In this document: positions 1 to 7,875 of the stretch, one piece after another
How positions within the stretch are numbered: position 1 is the first letter of the stretch
Layout of the letters: each line of letters starts with the position of its first letter
Origin: Acetobacteraceae bacterium
GTDB taxonomy: Bacteria; Pseudomonadota; Alphaproteobacteria; Acetobacterales; Acetobacteraceae
Reading direction: 5' to 3'
Assembly: GCA_025354865.1 (NCBI GenBank)
Contig: JANXMB010000130.1
Span: 1-36,122 of the forward strand
Length of the DNA stretch: 36,122 nucleotides
Made by a program: the position numbers and the translations under genes
Notes under the pieces: generated by a model
Database searches by the model: none
What the model was told of the DNA's origin: nothing
Seen by the model: the letters and a program-made list of their open reading frames with translations, nothing else

Positions 1-768
1 CGCAAGCTGACCGCGCGCGATGTCGGGCTGGCCGCCGCGGCCAATCACCCCTGGTTGAACGTGCACCGCCGCCCTCGGGTCGGGATCCTCGCGACCGGCG
101 ACGAAATCGCCATGCCCGGCGATCCGATCCCGACCGGGGGCATCGTCAGCTCGAACTCCCACGCCCTCGCGGCGCTGGTGCGTGCGGCCGGCGGCGATCC
201 GGTGGTGCTCCCGATCGCCGCCGATACCAAGGAGGCGGTCGCCGCCGTGGCCGATTCGGTGCTGGGCCTGGATTTGTTGGTGACGACCGGCGGTGCGTCG
301 GTCGGGGACCACGATCTGGTCATCGCCGGGCTGCAAACGCGCGGATTGAGCGTGGATTTCTGGCAAATCGCCATGCGGCCCGGCAAACCTCTGCTGTTCG
401 GCAAGATGGGCGCGCTGCCGGTGTTGGGCTTACCCGGCAATCCAGTCTCGGCGATGGTTTGTTCGATCTTGTTCCTGCTGCCGGCTTTGGCTCGCCTGTC
501 GGGCCTACCCGCCGCGCCGCCGCCCACCACGACGGCGATTCTGGGCGTAGCGGTGCGGGAAAACGACCGCCGCGCCGACCATTTGCGCGCCACGGTGGAA
601 GTCGATGCGCTCGGTCGCATGGTCGTAACGCCGTTTGCGGTGCAGGATTCGGCGATGCTGCGTCGGTTGGCGCAGGCGGACGCACTGGTGCTGCGCCCGC
701 CGCATGCGCCCGCTTTGCCCGCCGGGGCGGAAGTACCGATTATCCGTTTGGATTCGCTGGGTTTGTGA
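1..768 (+). CDS. moeA: Molybdopterin molybdenumtransferase MoeA, C-terminal part (5' end outside window)
   Basis: MoeA inserts molybdate into adenylylated molybdopterin to give the molybdenum cofactor, in the cytoplasm. The reading frame is open from base 1, so the 255 visible residues are the C-terminal part of a protein usually near 400 residues. The MoCF-binding (MogA-like) domain is clear: VGILATGDEI, then TTGGASVGDHD, the AMRPGKPLLFGK loop and GLPGNPVS, followed by a C-terminal beta-barrel domain IV. The TTG at 55 lies inside conserved sequence and is not a start. lexA follows 173 nt after the stop with its own promoter. The order moeA-lexA-comEC is known from other alphaproteobacteria. 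Identification is secure; only the start is missing. Confidence 0.95.
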   Translation, partial: RKLTARDVGLAAAANHPWLNVHRRPRVGILATGDEIAMPGDPIPTGGIVSSNSHALAALVRAAGGDPVVLPIAADTKEAVAAVADSVLGLDLLVTTGGASVGDHDLVIAGLQTRGLSVDFWQIAMRPGKPLLFGKMGALPVLGLPGNPVSAMVCSILFLLPALARLSGLPAAPPPTTTAILGVAVRENDRRADHLRATVEVDALGRMVVTPFAVQDSAMLRRLAQADALVLRPPHAPALPAGAEVPIIRLDSLGL

Positions 769-863
769 GCGTTCGGGCGGCGGCGGTGCGGCTACGCGAC
801 CGTTGGATCTGGACCTCGGCGACATATCAACGTATGGTTGTGCATGTTTTCCACAGGTTGTGC

Positions 864-892
864 TTGACGGCAGGATCGGAACCTACGTAGAA
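864..892 (+). promoter_or_regulatory. Candidate lexA promoter (-35 TTGACG, -10 region inside the SOS box)
   Basis: TTGACG at 864-869 is a good -35 match. A 17-nt spacer leads to GTAGAA at 887-892, a weak -10 that overlaps the second half of the LexA operator, so LexA binding would block the polymerase. The -10 assignment is tentative; the operator is much clearer than the promoter. Confidence 0.5.
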
Positions 893-893
893 C
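879..893 (+). promoter_or_regulatory. SOS box (LexA operator) of the alphaproteobacterial direct-repeat type
   Basis: The sequence GAAC-CTACGTA-GAAC is a perfect GAAC-N7-GAAC, the reverse complement of GTTC-N7-GTTC, which is the LexA operator known in alphaproteobacteria. It lies 48 nt upstream of the chosen lexA start, as expected for autorepression. It ends directly before an in-frame ATG at 894, which argues that 894 is not the start of lexA. Confidence 0.88.
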
Positions 894-941
894 ATGCGGG
901 TTGCCGCTTTGTTCCGAATCACCGTCGGGGGGAAACCCAAA

Positions 942-1652
942 ATGCTGACCCGCAAGCAGTACGAACTGCTCGTCTACATTGATAGACACCTGAAGCGCAC
1001 CGGCTTTTCCCCGAGCTTCGAGGAGATGAAGGAAGCCCTGCTGCTGAAATCGAAGTCGGGTATTCACCGTTTGATCTCGGCGTTGGAAGAACGCGGATAC
1101 CTCGGACGGCGGCATCATCGAGCCCGAGCGCTGGAGGTGTTGCGACTGCCGGACAATCTGGATCAGCGACCGACGGTGCCCGACCGTGACGCCATGCCAT
1201 TTGCACCCAACGTCATTCGCGGCGATTTCTCCGGGCGCCTGCCGGGCGTGCATACCGCGCCGGACTCGGTCGCCGTCGCGCTGCCGTTGTATGGCCGCAT
1301 CGCCGCCGGGCTGCCGATCGAAGCGTTGCGCGATACCGGCGCGACCGTGGATGTGCCGACGGCGCTGCTGGGCAACGGCGAGCACTACGCGCTGGAAGTT
1401 GCCGGCGATTCGATGATCGAAGCCGGCATTCTGGACGGCGATACCGTGCTGATCCGCAAAGGCGAAATCGCCGAGACCGGGCAGATCGTCGTTGCCTTGG
1501 TGGACGACAGCGAAGTCACGCTCAAGCGGCTGCGTCGGCGCGGGCAATCGGTGGCCTTGGAACCCTGCAATATCCGCCTGAAGCCGCAGATTTACGCCGC
1601 CGATCGGGTGAAGGTGCAGGGCAAGCTGGTCGGGCTGATCCGGCACTACTGA
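942..1652 (+). CDS. lexA: LexA, SOS response repressor and self-cleaving protease
   Basis: LexA represses DNA-damage genes and cleaves itself when RecA filaments form. The 236-residue protein starts MLTRKQYELL and has an N-terminal winged helix-turn-helix (about 1-65, with SKSGIHRLISALEERGYL as the recognition region) and a C-terminal S24 peptidase domain. The cleavage bond is A122-G123 (GRIAAGLPIEA). The catalytic dyad is S157 (AGDSMIEAG) and K195 (EVTLKRL). I chose ATG 942 over the in-frame ATG 894 because GGGGGGAAA lies just before it, LexA proteins normally begin this way, and 894 abuts the SOS box. Expression should be autoregulated. The gene meets comEC tail to tail with only 4 nt between stop codons. 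Confidence 0.96.
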   Translation: MLTRKQYELLVYIDRHLKRTGFSPSFEEMKEALLLKSKSGIHRLISALEERGYLGRRHHRARALEVLRLPDNLDQRPTVPDRDAMPFAPNVIRGDFSGRLPGVHTAPDSVAVALPLYGRIAAGLPIEALRDTGATVDVPTALLGNGEHYALEVAGDSMIEAGILDGDTVLIRKGEIAETGQIVVALVDDSEVTLKRLRRRGQSVALEPCNIRLKPQIYAADRVKVQGKLVGLIRHY

Positions 1653-1656
1653 CCGG

Positions 1657-3828
1657 TCACGGCCGCAAGTCCGGACCGGGCGCATCCAACGTTGCCGGGG
1701 GCAGGCTCGGTATCGGTTTCGGCCGGGGTTGCGGCGGCGGTGGCACCCAGGGGCGATCGCCGCGCTCCATCCGGTCGGTCACGACCACGGCACCGTCCGG
1801 TCGCAACCAGATCGCGGCCGCCCCTTCCCGCCAGACGGTGAACCGATCCGCCAGCTTCGGCCAGGGGCGCGTGCACAGCCCCCGAGCCGGTTCCGCCGAC
1901 ACAACAACCGACACCCCAACACAGCCATTCGGCCGCGACGGCCCACGCACCAGCAACGCCGTCCCCGCATCCGGTTGCGGTCGCAAACGGCAGAAATCCT
2001 TGTCGCAATCGATCGCGCCTGCTGCGGCCTTGCCCTGTCCCGGCATCGGTTTGGCAACGGGCTCCATCCATAATTGCAACCAGGCATCCCGCACGAACGC
2101 CGAACCGCCCTGATTTTGCTGCACGAATACCCCGGCTGGGGTTCGCACCCCAATCAGGCGAGCATCGGCGGAAATCAGAATATCCGGCGGCTGCTCCGCG
2201 ATCGGGGACAGCAGGCCGATCGCCATCGGTAGCAAACCGAACAGCCGCAGCCGCGTGCGCCAGATGCCGAGCCAGGCCAATCCGACGGAGAATACCGACA
2301 AACCCCACGCCGGAATATGCGGCACCGGTGCCGTCGCCGCCGGCCAGGACGATGTCGTGGTGGCGATCCAAACAACGGCTTCCGCGCCCCACCCCATCGG
2401 CACCAGAGCGATCCACTCCAACCCGAACGGCATCAGCGCCAGGGCGATCAAGCCGGCGGGCATCACCCAGATCGCGGTCAAAGGCACTGCGACCATGTTG
2501 GCGACGACGAAATAGGCCTGGATATGCCCGAAATGGTATGCACCGTACGGGGCGGACGCCGTGCCGGCCAACCCGCTGGTCAGCGCCAACGCCACGATGT
2601 GCGACGCTAGGCGCCGTTGCCAGGATTTTCCGTGCAGCCGGCGCAGCCATGGGCGCAGCGCCTCGTAACCGGAAATCAGGGCCAGCACCGCAGAAAAACT
2701 CATTTGAAAGGAAACGCCCGGCACCTCCTGCGGTTCCAGCAGCATCAGCACCACGCCGGCAAAACCGAGGCCCCGCAGCGACACGACCCGCCGTCCAGCG
2801 ACGATCCCCAGCGTGAAAAGGCACGCCATGGTAAAACTGCGCACGATCGGCACGTGCATGCCGGTCAGCACCATGTACAATCCGCCGATCGTCAACGCGA
2901 CCACCGCCGCCAAGGTCTTCGCCGGCCAAAACAAGCTCGCCCGCTCGGAGCACGCGAACCCGAATCGGGCGAGGCTCAGCGCGAATCCCATGACGATCCC
3001 GATATGCAGCCCGGCCACCGCCAGCAAATGGGCCAACCCGGAGTCGCGGAAGGCCTGATGCTCCGCCTCGGGGATGCTGGTCTGGCCGCCGGTCAACAAC
3101 GTCGTGCTCACGGCCCCCGCCGCGCCGGGCACGACGGCGGCGATGCGGGTGGCGATCGTCTCCCGCAGGCGTTGCATGAAGCGGGCCGCGCCGGACGGCG
3201 TCGCTTCGGTCACGCGTTCGATGGAGCCGAGCGCATAGCCGGATGCACCGAGGCCGGCGTAGAAGGCGTCGCGTTGCAGGTCCCAGCCGCCGGGATAGCT
3301 GGGGGGCGCGGGGGTACGGATCACCGCACGCAGCCGCACGCTATCGCCGGTTGCGACCGGCATTTGATCAGTCTTGCGCAGGCGCACCCGCACGGTCCGC
3401 CGCAGCGGCTCGCCGGCATTATCCAATCGCACCGCCTCGATGGCGACGCGGCGGCCTTCTGGCAACCGCTCCACCCCCTTGATCGTGCCTTCGATCGCGA
3501 CGGCATGGGTTGGCAGCCCCGTTTCCAGCGGTAGAGCCCGCGACGTTGCGAACTGCGCGCTGGCAAAGCCGATGCCTGCCGCCAGGATCGGGGCGAACGG
3601 GATACGAAACCGCCAGATACCGCAAAGGCCCAGCGCCGCGACGGCGGGACCGGCCCAGACGGGCGGTTCCACGCGCAAGGCGTAATACGCCAGGACGCCG
3701 GCCCCCATGAACACCGGCAGCCACAACGCGCGCCGATCGGTTTCGGCATCCAGCAGGGATGCGAGCGCCTTCAAGCCCGCCGGCGGCAAGCGGACAGCAA
3801 CACCAGCGGCACAGCCCAGGCGATCCAT
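1657..3828 (-). CDS. comEC: ComEC/Rec2-family inner-membrane DNA-uptake channel
   Basis: ComEC forms the inner-membrane channel for single-stranded DNA during natural transformation. The 723-residue frame has N-terminal membrane segments and a soluble DUF4131-like region (about 35-200), then the Competence domain with the hallmark SGLAHLLAVAGLHIGIV at 263-279 and many hydrophobic segments up to about 530. The C-terminal 150 residues (from DILISADARLIGVRT) show no HxHxDH metallo-beta-lactamase motif, so the nuclease-like domain of Gram-positive ComEC seems absent or diverged, as I recall for alphaproteobacterial members. The start is uncertain. ATG 3828 overlaps the upstream PEP-CTERM gene by 58 nt, while TTG 3774 would give a 4-nt TTGA overlap with its stop and a 705-residue protein whose N-terminus fits the family better. 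Competence itself cannot be inferred from this gene alone. Confidence 0.9.
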   Translation of the reverse strand: MDRLGCAAGVAVRLPPAGLKALASLLDAETDRRALWLPVFMGAGVLAYYALRVEPPVWAGPAVAALGLCGIWRFRIPFAPILAAGIGFASAQFATSRALPLETGLPTHAVAIEGTIKGVERLPEGRRVAIEAVRLDNAGEPLRRTVRVRLRKTDQMPVATGDSVRLRAVIRTPAPPSYPGGWDLQRDAFYAGLGASGYALGSIERVTEATPSGAARFMQRLRETIATRIAAVVPGAAGAVSTTLLTGGQTSIPEAEHQAFRDSGLAHLLAVAGLHIGIVMGFALSLARFGFACSERASLFWPAKTLAAVVALTIGGLYMVLTGMHVPIVRSFTMACLFTLGIVAGRRVVSLRGLGFAGVVLMLLEPQEVPGVSFQMSFSAVLALISGYEALRPWLRRLHGKSWQRRLASHIVALALTSGLAGTASAPYGAYHFGHIQAYFVVANMVAVPLTAIWVMPAGLIALALMPFGLEWIALVPMGWGAEAVVWIATTTSSWPAATAPVPHIPAWGLSVFSVGLAWLGIWRTRLRLFGLLPMAIGLLSPIAEQPPDILISADARLIGVRTPAGVFVQQNQGGSAFVRDAWLQLWMEPVAKPMPGQGKAAAGAIDCDKDFCRLRPQPDAGTALLVRGPSRPNGCVGVSVVVSAEPARGLCTRPWPKLADRFTVWREGAAAIWLRPDGAVVVTDRMERGDRPWVPPPPQPRPKPIPSLPPATLDAPGPDLRP

Positions 3829-4430
3829 CCCGCCGGTTCGGGTGCCGCTTGCGCAAACGTGTAATGGCCTTGGGCCTGGCTCAACTCGAAGGCATCGCCA
3901 GGATCGAATCCCCAGGGATCGCCACCTTGCAGGACGAAACTATCGGTCGATAGTCCAGAGGGTGCCACGCGTACGACGCCGGAGTGGATGTCGGCATCGG
4001 CGACCAGCAGGTCGATCGGTGCCGTCTGCCCTCCCAGCGAGACGAAGCCACGCACCCGGATCTCGACGCCGGGTCGGGCAAAATAGGCCGGACCGTTGAA
4101 GCCGCCGACGTCGCTGGCGTCGTCGGGAATGGCAATGGACAGGCTATCGCCGGGCGCCAGCACGATCCCCGTTGTGGCGAACGACAGGTCGCCGGCAAAA
4201 ACCGAGACCGCGACGGTGCCGACCGACCCGACGAAGGTTGAATCGCCGGTATTGGCGATTTGCACATAGCCGGTATCGGGTTCCACGAACGCCGCGTCCA
4301 CCCGGTTCGGGAAAGGATTGGTGGATGCGTAGGCTGTGGCGATGGAAATGGCATAGGCGACCGGCCCGGCCCGGCCGGACATCGGCCGCAGCGCGCAGAG
4401 GACAAGGAGCAGGCAAAGAAAAACGCGCAT
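3771..4430 (-). CDS. Small secreted PEP-CTERM sorting-signal protein
   Basis: The 219-residue product has a hydrophobic signal peptide (about 1-21, ending ...SGRAGP), a Ser/Thr/Gly/Asp-rich middle without recognisable enzyme motifs, and a C-terminal tripartite signal: PEP at 197-199, a short hydrophobic stretch (about 201-214) and RRR at 216-218. This is the PEP-CTERM pattern, which an exosortase recognises to process surface or extracellular proteins, often linked to exopolysaccharide. No exosortase gene is in the window. An AGGGA lies about 9 nt upstream of ATG 4430. The 3' end overlaps the comEC start region, so the two genes are probably co-transcribed. The middle part has no family I can name; a beta-sandwich is plausible from its alternating hydrophobic pattern. 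Confidence 0.8.
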   Translation of the reverse strand: MRVFLCLLLVLCALRPMSGRAGPVAYAISIATAYASTNPFPNRVDAAFVEPDTGYVQIANTGDSTFVGSVGTVAVSVFAGDLSFATTGIVLAPGDSLSIAIPDDASDVGGFNGPAYFARPGVEIRVRGFVSLGGQTAPIDLLVADADIHSGVVRVAPSGLSTDSFVLQGGDPWGFDPGDAFELSQAQGHYTFAQAAPEPAGWIAWAVPLVLLSACRRRA

Positions 4431-4473
4431 GACAGGGGTTCCCTAGCATGCGCGTGGTTAAGAAATCGTTAAC

Positions 4474-4505
4474 GCCCCGATGGTTTTCCCATTCGTTTTT
4501 GGGGC
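4474..4505 (-). terminator. Possible terminator hairpin after the ABC importer operon
   Basis: On the minus strand GCCCC pairs with GGGGC, and an inner ATGG pairs with CCAT, in the 82-nt gap between the ATPase stop and the PEP-CTERM gene. Only a broken T-rich tract (GTTAACGATTTCTT) follows, so this is a weak candidate. Confidence 0.35.
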
Positions 4506-4512
4506 TTTGGGG

Positions 4513-5619
4513 TCAGTAGATGACCTTCCCGGTGTCCTTTTCCATGATGTGCATCTGATTCATATCAGCAGTCAGACCCAGCATCTTTTCCGGTTCGGCG
4601 TTGGTCGCGGGATCGAGGCGGGCGCAGATCGGCGCGCCATCGACGAAGAAATGCACCATGGTTTCCATGCCCATTGGCTCCACGACATCGACCAGAAGGT
4701 CCAAGGGTTCGAAGCCCGGGCGGTCTTCTTCTTTGCGCTGGGTCAGGTGCTCCGGGCGGATGCCGAACACCATTTCCTTGCCCTTGAACGGCATATAGCG
4801 TGCCGTGCGTTCGGCTGGGATCGCGACCTGGATTGCGCTGTTGACCCGCACCGACAGACCGCCGCCGCCGGCTTCCTCGATATGGCACGGCAGGAAATTC
4901 ATCGCCGGGGAACCGATGAACCCGGCCACGAAACGGCTGGTCGGGTGATGGTAAACCTCGGCCGGGCTGCCGACCTGTTCGATGATGCCGTGGTTCATGA
5001 CGACGACGCGATCGGCGAGAGTCATTGCCTCGATCTGATCGTGGGTCACGTAGACGGTGGTGGTTTTAACGGTCTGATGCACTTTTTTGATTTCGGTGCG
5101 CATCTGCACCCGCAGCTTGGCGTCCAGGTTCGACAAAGGTTCGTCGAACAGGAAGACTTTGGGGTTGCGAACGATGGCGCGCCCCATGGCGACGCGCTGG
5201 CGCTGGCCGCCGGACACGGCCCGCGGTTTGCGTTCCAAAAGCATCCCGATATCGAGGATGCGGGCCGCTTCGTCGACGCGGCGCTTGATTTCCTCCTTGG
5301 GGAATTTCCGCAATTTCAGGCCGAACGCCATGTTGTCGAAGACGGACATGTGCGGGTACAGCGCGTAATTTTGGAACACCATGGCGATATCGCGGTCGCG
5401 CGGGGGAACATCGTTGACCACGTCGCCGCCGATCCAGATTTCGCCGCTGGTTATTTCCTCCAGCCCGGCAATCATCCGCAGCGTGGTGGACTTGCCGCAG
5501 CCCGAAGGCCCGACGAGCACGACGAACTCATGATCGGCGATGTCGAGGTCGATCCCCTTCACCGCTTGCACACCCCCGTCGTATTCCTTGACGACTTTGC
5601 GGCAGGACACTTCAGCCAT
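4513..5619 (-). CDS. ABC importer ATPase, MalK/UgpC type (CUT1 carbohydrate family)
   Basis: This subunit hydrolyses ATP on the cytoplasmic face of a carbohydrate-type importer. All motifs of the 368-residue protein are intact: Walker [10 protein letters not shown] (37-45), Q-loop Gln83 ([12 protein letters not shown]), signature VSGGQRQ (135-141), Walker B VFLFDEP (155-161) and the H-loop His193 (YVTHD). A C-terminal regulatory TOBE-like domain follows from about residue 235. It is the last gene of the module made of two binding proteins (10766 to 7876) and two permeases, 36 nt after the second permease. AGGGAA precedes ATG 5619. The substrate cannot be read from the ATPase; sugars or glycerol-3-phosphate are typical for UgpC/MalK relatives. 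Confidence 0.93.
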   Translation of the reverse strand: MAEVSCRKVVKEYDGGVQAVKGIDLDIADHEFVVLVGPSGCGKSTTLRMIAGLEEITSGEIWIGGDVVNDVPPRDRDIAMVFQNYALYPHMSVFDNMAFGLKLRKFPKEEIKRRVDEAARILDIGMLLERKPRAVSGGQRQRVAMGRAIVRNPKVFLFDEPLSNLDAKLRVQMRTEIKKVHQTVKTTTVYVTHDQIEAMTLADRVVVMNHGIIEQVGSPAEVYHHPTSRFVAGFIGSPAMNFLPCHIEEAGGGGLSVRVNSAIQVAIPAERTARYMPFKGKEMVFGIRPEHLTQRKEEDRPGFEPLDLLVDVVEPMGMETMVHFFVDGAPICARLDPATNAEPEKMLGLTADMNQMHIMEKDTGKVIY

Positions 5620-5655
5620 GGTCGTTCGGTTCCCTGTTTTAGCGGTTGGCTTTGT

Positions 5656-6549
5656 TTAACCCTTGGTCGCACCGGCGGTGAGGCCGGCCACGTAGTAGTC
5701 CATCAGGAAGGCGTAGATCACGATCGGCGGCAAGGATGCCAGCAGACATGCGGCCATGATCTTGCCCCATTGGAAGACGTCCCCGCGGATAAGGTCGGAG
5801 ATGATACCGACCGTCAACACCATCTGGCTCGATGTATAGAGGTATGCCAGCGGATACAGGAATGCGCCCCAGGCCACGGTAAAGGCGAAGATGGTTGCAG
5901 CGATAATGCCTGGCATCGCCACAGGGATGAAGATTTTCAGCAGAATCTGGATATACGATGCACCGTCGATCAGAGCGGCCTCGTCCAGTTCCCTGGGGAT
6001 GGAGCTGAAATAGCCGATCATGATCCAGGTGCAGAACGGCACCGCGAGGGTCGGATACAGCAGCGCGAGGCACCAGAGATTGTTGATGAGCCCCATCATC
6101 CCGACGATCTGGAACAACGGGATGAACAGCAGGGAGGGCGGCACGAGGTAGGTCAGGAACACCCCGGTCGAAAGCGTCTGACTGCCCCAAAATCCCATAC
6201 GCGACAGGCTGAACGCCGCCATGACCGAGATCGTCATGCTGACCACGACCGTGACGGCGGTGATCATAGCGGAGTTCAGATAGTAGGTCTGGAAGTTCGG
6301 ATAGGTAATCAGATACCAGAAATTATCCAGCGTCGGATGGTTGACCATCCACGGGCTGCCGACCTGGGCGGAAATCTCGGCCGACGACTTCAGGCTGGTA
6401 ACGACCGTGTAAAACGGCGGCACCAGGAAGATGACCACGAAAACCGCCAGGGCGGCATAGCTGCCCCAAAGCGCCCACAGCCGCTGACTGTGCAGGCTGG
6501 TTTTCCGCCGTTTGGCTGACGCACGAGCGTCGAGCGTCGTCGTGCTCAT
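5656..6549 (-). CDS. ABC importer permease, MalG/UgpE type
   Basis: This is a 297-residue inner-membrane subunit with a basic cytoplasmic N-terminus and six predicted membrane segments (the first about 27-52, others near 95-115, 130-150, 160-180, 210-230 and 265-285). The EAA loop that docks on the ATPase is at 190-209 (EAALIDGASYIQILLKIFIP). Its ATG overlaps the stop of the preceding permease by 4 nt (ATGA, 6546-6549), and AAGGAG lies just upstream, so the two permeases should be translationally coupled and made in equal amounts. It belongs with the family-1 binding proteins and the MalK-type ATPase on either side. Confidence 0.93.
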   Translation of the reverse strand: MSTTTLDARASAKRRKTSLHSQRLWALWGSYAALAVFVVIFLVPPFYTVVTSLKSSAEISAQVGSPWMVNHPTLDNFWYLITYPNFQTYYLNSAMITAVTVVVSMTISVMAAFSLSRMGFWGSQTLSTGVFLTYLVPPSLLFIPLFQIVGMMGLINNLWCLALLYPTLAVPFCTWIMIGYFSSIPRELDEAALIDGASYIQILLKIFIPVAMPGIIAATIFAFTVAWGAFLYPLAYLYTSSQMVLTVGIISDLIRGDVFQWGKIMAACLLASLPPIVIYAFLMDYYVAGLTAGATKG

Positions 6550-7487
6550 GCCGCGATCTCCTTGGTTCGTTGGGTCACGCCACGCAGCACGAAGAACGCC
6601 GCGCAGGCCAGGATCGGGAACATGAACAGACTATCCGAGGCCCCCAGCGGAATGTCGCCGGACTGGATGCCGACCTGGAAGGCGTAGGTGGCGAAGACAT
6701 GCGTCATATCCTGCGGCCCGCCCGAGGTCAGAATGCGCACGATATCGAAATCGGCGAATGTCGTGATCAGGCTGAACAGGATGGTGATCGAAATGATGTT
6801 GCGCATCATCGGCAAGGTGACATGGACCAGTTTCTGCCGCGCCGTCGCTCCATCGATCGACGCCGCTTCGTAAAGCTGCTCGGGGACCGATTTCAGGGCG
6901 GCCAGATACATGATCATGAAGAACGGCGTGCCGAACCATATATTGACGGTGATGGTGCAGAGCCGAGCGATCCAGCCGACGCCCAGCCAGGGTACGTTGG
7001 CGAGTCCGAATTGATTGAGGACCCAGTTGAAGGCCGAATAGGACGGATCGAACATCCACCACCAGGTCAGCGTGGACAGCGCCAGGGGAATAACCCAGGG
7101 TACCAGCAGCAGCCCGCGCCAGATCTTCTGATTGCCGCTGGGAATATTGTGCATCAAATGCGCCAGGATGAAGCCCAGCAGCGCCTTCATCACCACGGCG
7201 GTGATGGCGAACAGACAGCTTTGGAAAATCACCAGCTGGAACGTATGGCGTTTCAGCAAGAAGGCGAAATTGCCCAGCCCGACGAAGGCCGTCATCTTCT
7301 TGTTCAGCATGCTCAGGTAAATGGCATAGAACGCGGGATAGATAACGAACACCGCGACCAGCAAAATCAACGGCAGGCAAAGCAGGAAAGCCGTGGTCGA
7401 TCGCCGCTGGGCGAACCGTTTCATACTGCTCGTGCGCGTGGCACCCGCCGCCGCGGAGCCCACCGAGATACTGGAACTCTCAGCCAT
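6546..7487 (-). CDS. ABC importer permease, MalF/UgpA type
   Basis: This is the partner inner-membrane subunit of 313 residues. It has a cytoplasmic N-terminus with many Ser and Ala residues, a first membrane segment about 33-58, five further segments, and the EAA loop at 207-226 (EAASIDGATARQKLVHVTLP). I chose ATG 7487 rather than the longer frame from 7520 because GGGAGGA lies at 7493-7499, the right distance upstream, while the 11 extra residues have no such site. The gene is separated from the upstream binding protein by a 388-nt hairpin-rich gap and overlaps the following permease by 4 nt. Confidence 0.93.
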   Translation of the reverse strand: MAESSSISVGSAAAGATRTSSMKRFAQRRSTTAFLLCLPLILLVAVFVIYPAFYAIYLSMLNKKMTAFVGLGNFAFLLKRHTFQLVIFQSCLFAITAVVMKALLGFILAHLMHNIPSGNQKIWRGLLLVPWVIPLALSTLTWWWMFDPSYSAFNWVLNQFGLANVPWLGVGWIARLCTITVNIWFGTPFFMIMYLAALKSVPEQLYEAASIDGATARQKLVHVTLPMMRNIISITILFSLITTFADFDIVRILTSGGPQDMTHVFATYAFQVGIQSGDIPLGASDSLFMFPILACAAFFVLRGVTQRTKEIAA

Positions 7488-7875
7488 TCGAATCCTCCCA
7501 TCCCGAGTCAAACCTGCCAAAAGCCGAGCACCGCTCGGTTTCCAGAGTCCCGATTTGTCGGGGCGATTTTGACCGAGGACCCGCCTTGAGGCGGTCCCCG
7601 TTTATGACACTTACACGCATCGCCCGACCCGCTCCACCCACTTGTCGCCACAATCCAGCATTTCGGGCAGCGTGCGGAGGATATAGTCGCTCTAAATCCC
7701 CCGCATCGATCAGCACGATAAAGCCAGCCCTGTTCGCGACTTTTCGCCGCGTGCCGCGCGTTCGCCGATTTCACGGCGCCGTCCGTGCCATTTGCAACAC
7801 AGTCATGAAGCTAGCGGGGGGTTCGATCCGGCGCAACGCCGAACCGCCCCCGCCGCGACAGTTTTTTGCCGATTT
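7488..7875 (-). other. Gene-free 388-nt intercistronic region with a hairpin cluster
   Basis: No convincing coding frame lies between the binding-protein gene and the permease genes of the same operon. The region holds several stem-loops: CCGAGC/GCTCGG at 7524-7538 (followed on the minus strand by CTTTTGG), CCCGA/TCGGG at 7549-7562, an imperfect GGAC(C)CGCC/GGCGGTCC at 7577-7597, and a two-part hairpin with outer GGTTC/GAACC at 7820-7845. Such hairpins between a binding-protein gene and its permeases often stabilise the upstream message or attenuate the downstream one, giving more receptor than channel. That role is inference here. Confidence 0.5.

Noticed and set aside
847-855. DnaA-box-like TTTTCCACA upstream of lexA
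   Set aside because: A single near-match with no cluster, AT-rich region or replication genes nearby is not evidence for an origin.
4480-6519. A 679-codon open frame on the plus strand
   Set aside because: It lies antisense to the MalK-type ATPase and permease genes, which have all family motifs; its His/Asp/Gly-rich translation shows no domain and reflects GC-rich codon bias.
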